Part shown: piece by piece, positions 57,214 through 64,000 of the stretch | How the letters are laid out: every line of letters begins with the position of its first letter | How positions within the stretch are numbered: the stretch's first letter is position 1 | Assembly (NCBI RefSeq): GCF_001078705.1 | Contig: NZ_CDMW01000001.1 | Span: forward strand, 2,163,541 to 2,227,540 | Reading direction: 5' to 3' | DNA from: Streptococcus sanguinis | Lineage (GTDB): Bacteria; Bacillota; Bacilli; Lactobacillales; Streptococcaceae | DNA: 64,000 bases | Notes under the pieces: generated by a model | Told to the model about the DNA's origin: nothing | Databases searched by the model: none | Seen by the model: the letters and a program-made list of their open reading frames with translations, nothing else | Made by a program: the position numbers and the translations under genes

Positions 57214-57555
57214 ATGAGAGACGATATCAAAATCAACGACCGAGCCGCTGCAATTCAGGATAAATTGGTAGAGAAGCTCGAGCGTATTTACGATCCGGAT
57301 GTAGAGCTGGATGTCTATAACTTAGGGTTGATTTATGAAATTAACTTAGACGAAAACGGCCACTGCAAGGTTGTCATGACCTTTACCGATACAGCCTGTG
57401 ATTGCGCTGAGAGTCTGCCCATCGCCATCATGGACTCTCTTAAGAAAATCGATGAGATTGAAAGCGCCTCTGTCGAAGTTACTTGGTCTCCTGCTTGGAA
57501 AATCACCCGTATCAGCCGTTTCGGCCGCATTGCCCTGGGAATCAGTCCTAGATAA
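57214..57555 (+). CDS. MIP18/DUF59-family metal-sulfur cluster assembly protein
   Basis: 113 residues. The family core is visible: LERIYDPDVELDVYNLGLIY, then MTFTDTACDCAESLPIAIMD with Cys residues at the conserved place, and EVTWSPAWKITRIS. Related to SufT/PaaD. It is thought to help Fe-S protein maturation. It faces ilvD, an Fe-S enzyme, convergently, but no link is shown. Confidence 0.88.
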   Translation: MRDDIKINDRAAAIQDKLVEKLERIYDPDVELDVYNLGLIYEINLDENGHCKVVMTFTDTACDCAESLPIAIMDSLKKIDEIESASVEVTWSPAWKITRISRFGRIALGISPR

Positions 57556-57595
57556 GAAGGAACTTAGTTTATCTACATTTAAAATAAAAACACCA

Positions 57596-57624
57596 AACCC
57601 GCTAGAAAAACTAGCGGGTTCTTT
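57596..57624. terminator. Bidirectional terminator between MIP18 gene and ilvD
   Basis: AACCCGCTAG (57596-57605) pairs with CTAGCGGGTT (57611-57620), A5 loop, followed by CTTTT. It serves both convergent genes. Confidence 0.88.
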
Positions 57625-57637
57625 TATCATATATAGG

Positions 57638-59341
57638 CTATTTCTTGCCGGTTTCTTCTGGTTTCCAGAAGTCAGTAACAGCACCTTTAGCGGCAGAGGA
57701 TACCATGTGGGCATATTTACCAAGTACCCCGCGACTATAAAGCGGTGGGATGGTCGTTTCTGCCTTACGTTTCGCCAGCTCTTCGTCAGAGACTGCCATA
57801 GAAATTTCCTTGGTATCTTGGTCAACCGTGACCATATCGCCTGTACGAAGATAGGCAATCGGACCACCATCCTGGGCTTCTGGAGCAATGTGTCCGACAA
57901 CCAAGCCGTAAGTACCGCCTGAGAAGCGACCGTCTGTTAGGAGGGCAACCTTGTCACCTTGCCCCTTCCCTACGATGATAGACGAAAGTGACAGCATTTC
58001 TGGCATACCAGGGCCACCCTTTGGTCCAACGTAGCGAACTACAACCACGTCGCCATCGACCACTTCATCGGCCAGTACCGCATCAATAGCGGCTTCTTCT
58101 GAGTCAAAGACCTTAGCTGGTCCAATGTGACGGCGCACTTTAACACCAGAAACCTTGGCAACAGCGCCGTCTGGAGCCAGATTACCATGCAAGATGATAA
58201 GCGGACCGTCCGCACGTTTTGGATTTTCAAGCGGCATAATGACCTTTTGACCTGGTGTCAGATCAGCAAATTCCGCCAGATTTTCTGCTACCGTCTTACC
58301 TGTACAAGTAATGCGGTCGCCATGCAGGAAGCCGTTTGCCAAGAGATATTTCATCACAGCCGGCACTCCCCCAACCTCATAAAGGTCTTGGAAGACATAC
58401 TGACCGGACGGTTTCAAGTCAGCCAAATGCGGTACCTTCTCTTGAATGACATTAAAGTCATCAAGCGTCAGCTCAACATTGGCCGCGTGCGCCATGGCCA
58501 GCAAGTGCAGAGTGGCATTAGTAGAACCACCCAAAGCCATGGTCACCGTGATTGCATCTTCAAAGGCTTCGCGTGTCAAGATATCAGACGGCTTCAGCCC
58601 CATTTTTAGCATTTTTACAACAGCACGGCCGGCTGCTTCGATATCCTCTTGCTTGTCCTTGGACTCAGCAGGGTGAGAAGACGATCCTGGCAGGCTCATG
58701 CCCAGAACTTCAATAGCAGTCGCCATAGTATTGGCTGTATACATACCGCCACAGCCACCAGGGCCAGGGCAGGCATTACACTCAATGCGGCGCACTTCCT
58801 CAGCTGTCAAATCGCCATGATTCCATTTTCCGATTCCTTCAAAGACAGAAACCAAGTCAATGTCCTTGCCGTCCAGATTCCCCGGTGCAATCGTTCCGCC
58901 GTAGGCAAAGATAGCAGGAATATCCATGTTAGCAATGGCAATCATGGAGCCTGGCATATTTTTATCACAGCCCCCGATAGCTACAAAGGCATCCACATTA
59001 TGCCCACCCATGGCAGCCTCGATGGAGTCTGCGATGATATCGCGTGAAGTTAGAGAGAAGCGCATGCCCGGTGTTCCCATGGCAATCCCGTCTGCAACTG
59101 TAATAGTCCCATACTGGACAGGCCAAGCACCCTCTGCTTTGATGCCTTCCTTGGCCAGCTTGCCCAAGTCATGCAAATGGATGTTACAGGGTGTATTTTC
59201 CGCCCAAGTGGAAATCACCCCAACAATAGGCGTTTCAAAATCTTTATCAGTCATCCCTGTCGCGCGAAGCATGGCACGGTTAGGAGATTTAACCATACTG
59301 TCATAAATCTTACTTCTGTGACGAATATCCTTATCTGTCAT
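57638..59341 (-). CDS. ilvD: Dihydroxy-acid dehydratase
   Basis: A 567-residue Fe-S enzyme of branched-chain amino acid synthesis. Cluster Cys are in [11 protein letters not shown] and [16 protein letters not shown]; a later Cys (RITCTGKT) is also present. ATG 59341 ([16 protein letters not shown]) follows AAAGGGA; a Met five codons earlier is possible. It stands apart from other ilv genes. Confidence 0.95.
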   Translation of the reverse strand: MTDKDIRHRSKIYDSMVKSPNRAMLRATGMTDKDFETPIVGVISTWAENTPCNIHLHDLGKLAKEGIKAEGAWPVQYGTITVADGIAMGTPGMRFSLTSRDIIADSIEAAMGGHNVDAFVAIGGCDKNMPGSMIAIANMDIPAIFAYGGTIAPGNLDGKDIDLVSVFEGIGKWNHGDLTAEEVRRIECNACPGPGGCGGMYTANTMATAIEVLGMSLPGSSSHPAESKDKQEDIEAAGRAVVKMLKMGLKPSDILTREAFEDAITVTMALGGSTNATLHLLAMAHAANVELTLDDFNVIQEKVPHLADLKPSGQYVFQDLYEVGGVPAVMKYLLANGFLHGDRITCTGKTVAENLAEFADLTPGQKVIMPLENPKRADGPLIILHGNLAPDGAVAKVSGVKVRRHIGPAKVFDSEEAAIDAVLADEVVDGDVVVVRYVGPKGGPGMPEMLSLSSIIVGKGQGDKVALLTDGRFSGGTYGLVVGHIAPEAQDGGPIAYLRTGDMVTVDQDTKEISMAVSDEELAKRKAETTIPPLYSRGVLGKYAHMVSSAAKGAVTDFWKPEETGKK

Positions 59342-59526
59342 AGCTTTCCCTTTCATTGCAGTAATCTTTGTGCTTTATTATACCACACTTAGGCTGTATT
59401 TTACAGAGGAAAATTTTTAAATTTTCAGAAGATTCAAAAATGAATTTTTCTCAAAAATCCCAAGCAATTAAAACTTATCAGCTTAATTCCTGAAATAAAC
59501 AAATTCTTCTCAAAAATAGTCAAACT

Positions 59527-60402
59527 CTAAAAAGCACTAAAAGTACGAACCAATTTACCCCCACGGATATCCAACACAATCACCTCAGAATTCCCGCCTA
59601 TGCCACTACCAGAACGCTCTTTCAAATCATAGCCTACTAGGTAATAACCATCCCAAAATTGACTGTAGTCTAACTTTTTAAGCTTCTGGAAAAAGACTCC
59701 GGGGTACTTATCTATAGCTTTCTCATCATCATATAAATCATCAACCAATAACTCATAGTTCACTCGAAGCTGCAGAGTATGTTTTTGCAGATAAGACTTG
59801 ACATCAACATTATAATATCCATTGAGAGGCAGGCCTTTCTGCCTGTTCTTTTGGAAATCCTGAACTAGCTCTGCTTGCCCAGCATTTAGCATTTCTGAGG
59901 TTATTTGACCGTCATCCTGATGAAGCACTTCCATTGTTTCACCTGAAATTTCTTTTAAAGTCATATCCTCATCATCTAGCTTCTTGAAGACCGACTTCAT
60001 TTTCTTAAACTGCTTCTGGACATAAGGCTGCTGCCACATGGCTTCTAGCTGAATGCTATCATCTAAGCCGGTTTCAGTTTCCTCAGGCACGGGACTTAAT
60101 CTTGAAGCTTCGTATTGCTTGGTTGTCGGATCATAATCCACGCTATCTGAGAAGGTCAAAAGTCTCCCATCAATCTTTTCTTCATAGCTAAAGTCCATGG
60201 TCTCCCCATAGCCGGCAGGCCTATCGTAGTTTTTTACCGTCACTTTCCCCTTGTATCCCATGCTTTTGAAATCCGCAGTCAAATGATTTTCTACATCTTT
60301 CATAATTTGGTAATCACGAAAACTGTTCACTCCCCAAAAGATTAAAACAATACACATGATCCCCAGCCAGAATAGACTAAGTAATTTTAATGCTGCTTTC
60401 AT
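59527..60402 (-). CDS. Membrane-anchored hypothetical protein
   Basis: 291 residues: an N-terminal membrane segment (LKLLSLFWLGIMCIVLIFWG) and a mostly polar extracytoplasmic domain rich in Asp/Lys/Tyr. No lipobox and no recognised domain. AAGGAGG precedes the ATG. Stands alone between ilvD and the divergent rpmF. Confidence 0.75.
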   Translation of the reverse strand: MKAALKLLSLFWLGIMCIVLIFWGVNSFRDYQIMKDVENHLTADFKSMGYKGKVTVKNYDRPAGYGETMDFSYEEKIDGRLLTFSDSVDYDPTTKQYEASRLSPVPEETETGLDDSIQLEAMWQQPYVQKQFKKMKSVFKKLDDEDMTLKEISGETMEVLHQDDGQITSEMLNAGQAELVQDFQKNRQKGLPLNGYYNVDVKSYLQKHTLQLRVNYELLVDDLYDDEKAIDKYPGVFFQKLKKLDYSQFWDGYYLVGYDLKERSGSGIGGNSEVIVLDIRGGKLVRTFSAF

Positions 60403-60497
60403 AGTCCGCCTCCTTTGTTCTTATTATAGCATACGGAAAAACCGGTTTCTTCTAAGAACCTAAGCAGAAAAGATTTAAAAAAAATCTGTCAAGTAAC

Positions 60498-60526
60498 TTT
60501 ACTTTACAAAAAAGTTTTGTTATACT
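60498..60526 (+). promoter_or_regulatory. rpmF-rpmG promoter
   Basis: TTTACT (60498-60503), 17 bases, TGT-TATACT (60521-60526), extended -10. The leader carries a small TTGATG/CATCAA hairpin (60533-60549). Confidence 0.7.
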
Positions 60527-60588
60527 GTTAGAGTTGATGAAAATCATCAAATCGAATCGAATTTACAATCTAAAAGGAGAAACAAACA

Positions 60589-60771
60589 ATGGCAGTACCT
60601 GCACGTCGCACTTCCAAAGCGAAGAAAAACAAACGCCGCACTCACTACAAAGTGACAGCTCCAACTGTAACTTTTGACGAAACTACTGGTGATTACTCAC
60701 GCTCTCACCGTGTATCCCTTAAAGGATACTACAAGGGCCGTAAGATTGCCAAAGCTGCAGCAGCAGAATAA
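60589..60771 (+). CDS. rpmF: Ribosomal protein bL32
   Basis: 60 residues, [20 protein letters not shown] onward, highly basic. It lacks the Cys pairs of zinc-binding L32, so it is the zinc-independent form. AAAGGAG precedes the start. It is followed 15 bases later by rpmG. Confidence 0.96.
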   Translation: MAVPARRTSKAKKNKRRTHYKVTAPTVTFDETTGDYSRSHRVSLKGYYKGRKIAKAAAAE

Positions 60772-60786
60772 TAGAAGGGAGCTACC

Positions 60787-60936
60787 ATGCGCGTAAATAT
60801 CACACTTGAACACAAAGAATCTGGTGAACGCTTGTACCTTACTTCTAAAAACAAACGTAACACGCCAGACCGTCTTCAATTGAAGAAATACTCACCAAAA
60901 CTTCGCAAACACGTTGTGTTTACAGAAGTTAAGTAA
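60787..60936 (+). CDS. rpmG: Ribosomal protein bL33
   Basis: 49 residues, [20 protein letters not shown] onward to HVVFTEVK. No Cys, so the zinc-free paralogue. GGGAGC lies just upstream. Pairs with rpmF in one transcript. Confidence 0.96.
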
Positions 60937-60946
60937 TTTATTTAAC

Positions 60947-60983
60947 AAAAAACCTTTGAAATCAACATTTCAAAGGTTTTTTT
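60947..60983 (+). terminator. Terminator of rpmF-rpmG
   Basis: AAAACCTTTGAAAT pairs with ATTTCAAAGGTTTT, CAAC loop, followed by T7. A strong rho-independent terminator. Confidence 0.92.
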
Positions 60984-61039
60984 CTTTTGGCTTCAATTCC
61001 TAATTAATCAACGAACTTAATACTAGGTCTCGAAAAGAA

Positions 61040-61264
61040 TTATGCCTCCCCTTTCTGTCTGAGTTCAAAGAGATCTTCCACTTTAAGGTTAAAAACTTGA
61101 GCAATTTTGAGAGCCATTTCCAGCGAAGGGTTGTAGCGGTTATTTTCCAAGTGCAGAATTGTCTCGCGCCGCATGCCGATGCGGTCGGCTAGCTCCTGCT
61201 GGGTCATGCCCATGGATTCGCGAACGGATTTGAGATTAGTGATAATCTTGCTTTCTTTGGCCAT
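61040..61264 (-). CDS. XRE-family transcriptional regulator
   Basis: 74 residues from ATG 61264 (MAKESKIITNLKSVRESMGM), GAGAGG upstream. The helix-turn-helix TQQELADRIGMRRETILHLE fills most of the protein, then VFNLKVEDLFELR. Resembles small YgzD/Cro-type regulators that are encoded next to a membrane protein; here that partner lies two bases upstream. Confidence 0.88.
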   Translation of the reverse strand: MAKESKIITNLKSVRESMGMTQQELADRIGMRRETILHLENNRYNPSLEMALKIAQVFNLKVEDLFELRQKGEA

Positions 61265-61266
61265 GG

Positions 61267-61863
61267 TTATCCTCTCCGCTCCAAGATAAGATAGACAACT
61301 GCAAAGATGCAAATCAAGGCAGCTATGCTAATAAAGATCTGGCCCATGTAGAGAGTGAGAGAACCCATGTACCCAATGATAACTGCTAGGATCATCAGTG
61401 CGCCTAGTATAAAGACAAACATCAAGCTAGCTGCCTTAGCTAAATTAGCATAAAAGCGTTCGTCTGGAGTTTCCTTGACATTTTTCAAAGAGAAAAAACC
61501 AAATACAATCGCTTCAATAACGAGGCCAACTCCCAAAATCCATTCCTTAATACTGGATCCTTCGCTTGGGGTTGCAACCCAAATTCCTACTGTATAAAAA
61601 ATGGTTGCTGCAAACAAAAGCATCGTGTATAGCTTAGCAGACAAGTCAAAAATAGTCTTTCCCTTACCTTTCTGACTCTTATGAGGCCATGGTTTCATGT
61701 GCAGCCAGCCCCAAATAGCTACAATCTGACCTAACACTGAAATACCGAGAATAATCAACTTGGGTCCCCAACTAAGATTGGAACCAAATAAAACAGTAAA
61801 ATCAATAAAGAGAGCTGCGGCAATCATTGTAATGATGCCACCCGTTTTTTGACTTTTTTTCAT
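61267..61863 (-). CDS. Polytopic membrane protein paired with XRE regulator
   Basis: 198 residues with about six hydrophobic segments arranged in pairs and a basic loop (HKSQKGKGKTIF) after the second. No family assigned with confidence. The stop lies two bases before the XRE start. In Firmicutes such pairs are often an autoregulated unit whose membrane protein influences the regulator; this is inference here. Confidence 0.75.
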   Translation of the reverse strand: MKKSQKTGGIITMIAAALFIDFTVLFGSNLSWGPKLIILGISVLGQIVAIWGWLHMKPWPHKSQKGKGKTIFDLSAKLYTMLLFAATIFYTVGIWVATPSEGSSIKEWILGVGLVIEAIVFGFFSLKNVKETPDERFYANLAKAASLMFVFILGALMILAVIIGYMGSLTLYMGQIFISIAALICIFAVVYLILERRG

Positions 61864-61983
61864 GATAGACTCCTTTCCTTATGTTAGAAATATTTAACAC
61901 TCTTTATGTTATAAATATATCACACTTCAATTTGGAAAGCAAGAATTTATGTGCCAAGGTGGCAATTATTTGAAAAAATTCTA

Positions 61984-62026
61984 TAATAAAAGCCCTCGCC
62001 AGATAAATAACTAGCAGGAGCTTTTG
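61984..62026 (-). terminator. Probable terminator of sepM
   Basis: AAAAGC-CCTGC-type arms near 62025 and 61990 pair imperfectly around an AT-rich loop and are followed by TTTATT. It lies about 35 bases past the sepM stop. Confidence 0.5.
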
Positions 62027-62060
62027 TTTCTATTGACTACTCATAGAGTAGTAAAGTCTC

Positions 62061-63095
62061 TTATTCCATCTCTCTGAGATAGTTCAAAGCTTCGTTGAAG
62101 GTTTTGACAGGGACGATTTTCATTTTACTCTTGATTTTGATAGAAGCACGAAGTGCCTCATGGTAGTTAGAGCGCAACTTGGGATTGTACTGGGCAATAT
62201 CAGCGTCAATGGTATCATCAGGAACAAAGAAAATCTCAGCGCCTGCCTTATCTGCAGCCATGACCTTCATCTCTATCCCGCCAATCCGGCCAACATTTCC
62301 CTTGTGGTCAATCGTTCCAGTACCAGCAATAGCTTTTCCTTTGGTAATGTCTTCAGACACGAGCTGATTGTACAGCTCCAAACTGAACATGAGTCCACCA
62401 GAGGGACCTGCTACACCGTTGCTCTTAAACTTCGTCAGAGGATTCATGGCAACACTGGCCTTAGAACCCAATGCAATCCCCAAACCAGGCTTACCAGTTG
62501 TCTCATCCACAATCACAGGACCGCTAGCCAAACCGATTACACCATTACGGCTGTACTCAATGGATACCACATTGCCAACTGGCCGCTGTTCCATCTGATC
62601 GACAATGTCGTATGGGCTAGTGTAACTCTGATTGTCAATCTTTAAAATCACATCGCCTTTCTGCAGCTCCTGAGCTAACGGCGTCTCTTGGCTGACAGCA
62701 TCCACAAAAATCTCTTTATGTCTAATCTCAACAGTATGACCGGATGCTTGATAAGCTACCTGCAAGGCATTGAGATGGGAAGACCCCATAGTGCTGTTCT
62801 CTCGCTCTTCCCGTCCCTTCTCCTTATCGAAATAGTTTTCAGGTACAGAGACATACTCTGTTTCCAGCCTGTAATTAGGCAGCAAAGTCAAAAAGAGACT
62901 GAACACCCGGGCATCGGAAACACCGACAGCCATGACATAGATTTGACCTTTTCCTTGACTAGTTCCTCCTTGAACTTGGACAAAGTCTTTGGCATTCAAA
63001 GCCGGTCTCAAGGTCTCCACTTGATAAGGCAGGGGGATAAAGCCAATCCCAGTTAGCACCAAAGCTGTTATTAAAATTCTTGTTACTGATTTCAT
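62061..63095 (-). CDS. sepM: PDZ-Lon serine protease, SepM family
   Basis: 344 residues from ATG 63095 (MKSVTRILITALVLTGIGFI), GAGGAAGG upstream. One N-terminal membrane anchor, a PDZ domain (about 105-190, ETPLAQELQKGDVILKIDNQ), and a Lon-type protease domain with Ser232 in AGPSGGLMF and Lys277 in GGIEMKVMAADK. In S. mutans SepM trims the competence/bacteriocin pheromone CSP outside the cell. That role is plausible here. The longer frame to 63137 is not conserved. Confidence 0.92.
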   Translation of the reverse strand: MKSVTRILITALVLTGIGFIPLPYQVETLRPALNAKDFVQVQGGTSQGKGQIYVMAVGVSDARVFSLFLTLLPNYRLETEYVSVPENYFDKEKGREERENSTMGSSHLNALQVAYQASGHTVEIRHKEIFVDAVSQETPLAQELQKGDVILKIDNQSYTSPYDIVDQMEQRPVGNVVSIEYSRNGVIGLASGPVIVDETTGKPGLGIALGSKASVAMNPLTKFKSNGVAGPSGGLMFSLELYNQLVSEDITKGKAIAGTGTIDHKGNVGRIGGIEMKVMAADKAGAEIFFVPDDTIDADIAQYNPKLRSNYHEALRASIKIKSKMKIVPVKTFNEALNYLREME

Positions 63096-63146
63096 ATCCT
63101 TCCTCTTGTTTCTATCAAGTATTGTCTGGTCTTGCAACTTCCTAAA

Positions 63147-64000
63147 TTAATCACCAAAATCCACCACTTCTGTATCATTTTCCATCAGAGTATCGGCAAA
63201 AACTGTCCGAACAACCAGAACAAATACACAGTAAAAGCTACTGAAAACTAGGACAGGAATCATCTGGATCAGGCCAAGTAAATCATCCAGTTCCCCCAGC
63301 AAGGGACCAATATACTGCCTTATCAGATCCATCAGGAGATGAGTACCCAAGCCAATCAACCCACCAAAAGAAGCTAGAAAAAAGCTGAGCAGAACATAAC
63401 GACCCCTGCGCTCCTTCATCAGTAGAACTGACTTTCTCAAACAGCCATAAAAAGAAAGCGGCTTGGCCAGATTGTCTCTGGAGCTAGTATCCTGAATGAT
63501 ATAGGACAGCAAAAAGAAGTGCGAATCAACCAGATAAGTGAAGAGCAGGTAAAAGACCATGAACAAGAAAGGAAAGAGAAACTGGAAAATCACAATGGCC
63601 TCTGGACTTACTGCTCTCCGATAAAAGGCAAAGAGACTAGCCACCCCAAGATTGATGCCAATTGCCGACCAACCCATGTACAGAATCAGAACCTGGACGG
63701 CACTGACAATGAAGGAATAAAAGAGGCGAGTAAGCAAGCCATCTGAGATACTGTACCAAACCGCATAGCCAAAATAGAGCTTAACCATCTGCGGATTTCG
63801 TATCACTGTCAAGGCAAATTTATTGACATAAGCAAAACCGAAAGCAATTATAAAAGCCAAACAGGTCAAGACTAAAATGGACCGGTAAGACCAACTCGAA
63901 ACCAGCGGAAAAAGAAACCAGCCCAGCACTGCAAGCGGGATTCCGACCAGCAAAAGGCCTTTCAGCCAGACAAAATAATATTCTGTAACAAAAATCCAAG
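63147..64000 (-). CDS. Polytopic membrane protein, partial
   Basis: The frame is open at the window edge (it reads WIFVTEYYFVWLKG at the very end), so the start is not in view. At least 284 residues with about six hydrophobic segments. The C-terminus is acidic (MENDTEVVDFGD). Ends 51 bases before sepM. I do not recognise the family. Confidence 0.8.
   Translation of the reverse strand, partial: WIFVTEYYFVWLKGLLLVGIPLAVLGWFLFPLVSSWSYRSILVLTCLAFIIAFGFAYVNKFALTVIRNPQMVKLYFGYAVWYSISDGLLTRLFYSFIVSAVQVLILYMGWSAIGINLGVASLFAFYRRAVSPEAIVIFQFLFPFLFMVFYLLFTYLVDSHFFLLSYIIQDTSSRDNLAKPLSFYGCLRKSVLLMKERRGRYVLLSFFLASFGGLIGLGTHLLMDLIRQYIGPLLGELDDLLGLIQMIPVLVFSSFYCVFVLVVRTVFADTLMENDTEVVDFGD

Overview
The window reads as chromosome of an oral Streptococcus of the sanguinis/gordonii group. 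This rests on moderate-to-low GC, the streptococcal order mreCD-pcsB-prsA-araT-recO-plsX-acpP-purC, the bgaC/mannose-type PTS cluster, a PcsB-type CHAP hydrolase, and a streptococcal tRNA cluster running Arg-Pro-Met-Ile2-Ser-fMet-Phe-Gly-Ile-Ser. Almost everything lies on the minus strand; the plus-strand exceptions are a few regulators, a quinone reductase, one large secreted CHAP protein, a MIP18-family protein and the L32/L33 genes.

1-9.8 kb: a galactoside operon (PTS IID, IIC, IIB, GH35 beta-galactosidase) divergent from its GntR regulator; a dihydroxyacetone kinase operon (dhaK-dhaL-dhaM); a TetR regulator with a flavodoxin-like reductase; purB. 9.8-13.2 kb: a low-GC insertion zone between purB and purK with two unknown genes, an Asp/Glu racemase-family gene, a membrane protein, a purK 3' scar, a truncated duplicate of a 75-residue gene and an intergenic repeat. 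13.2-28.4 kb: the purine pathway in two units, purC-L-F-M-N-(GNAT)-H and purD-E-K, separated by a convergent secreted CHAP/Bsp-repeat protein. purL carries a one-base deletion, so as written the strain would be a purine auxotroph unless this is a sequencing error. 28.5-37.4 kb: acpP, plsX, recO, araT, a class B sortase with a secreted protein ending in an LPKTS motif, prsA, pcsB with a VicR/WalR box, mreD, mreC.

37.5-55.7 kb: ten intact tRNAs and the last third of a tRNA-Leu. This Leu tRNA is cut off and fused directly to three consecutive partial copies of essC, the motor ATPase gene of type VIIb secretion. They are followed by a type VII locus, in transcription order esxA-esaA-essA-esaB-essB-essC-small helical protein-LXG-like protein-membrane protein-small helical protein-small membrane protein. 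The resident essC lacks about 1 kb covering its third ATPase domain and is frameshifted. The missing part is present in the copy next to the tRNAs. No rRNA operon is seen where one would normally sit upstream of this tRNA cluster. The region is therefore either a real recombination product or cassette array, or a chimeric assembly; SNPs between copies argue that more than one essC allele really exists.

55.7-64 kb: hisS, a MIP18-family gene, ilvD, an unknown membrane-anchored protein, zinc-independent rpmF/rpmG, a membrane protein/XRE regulator pair, the PDZ-Lon protease sepM and a partial membrane protein running off the window.
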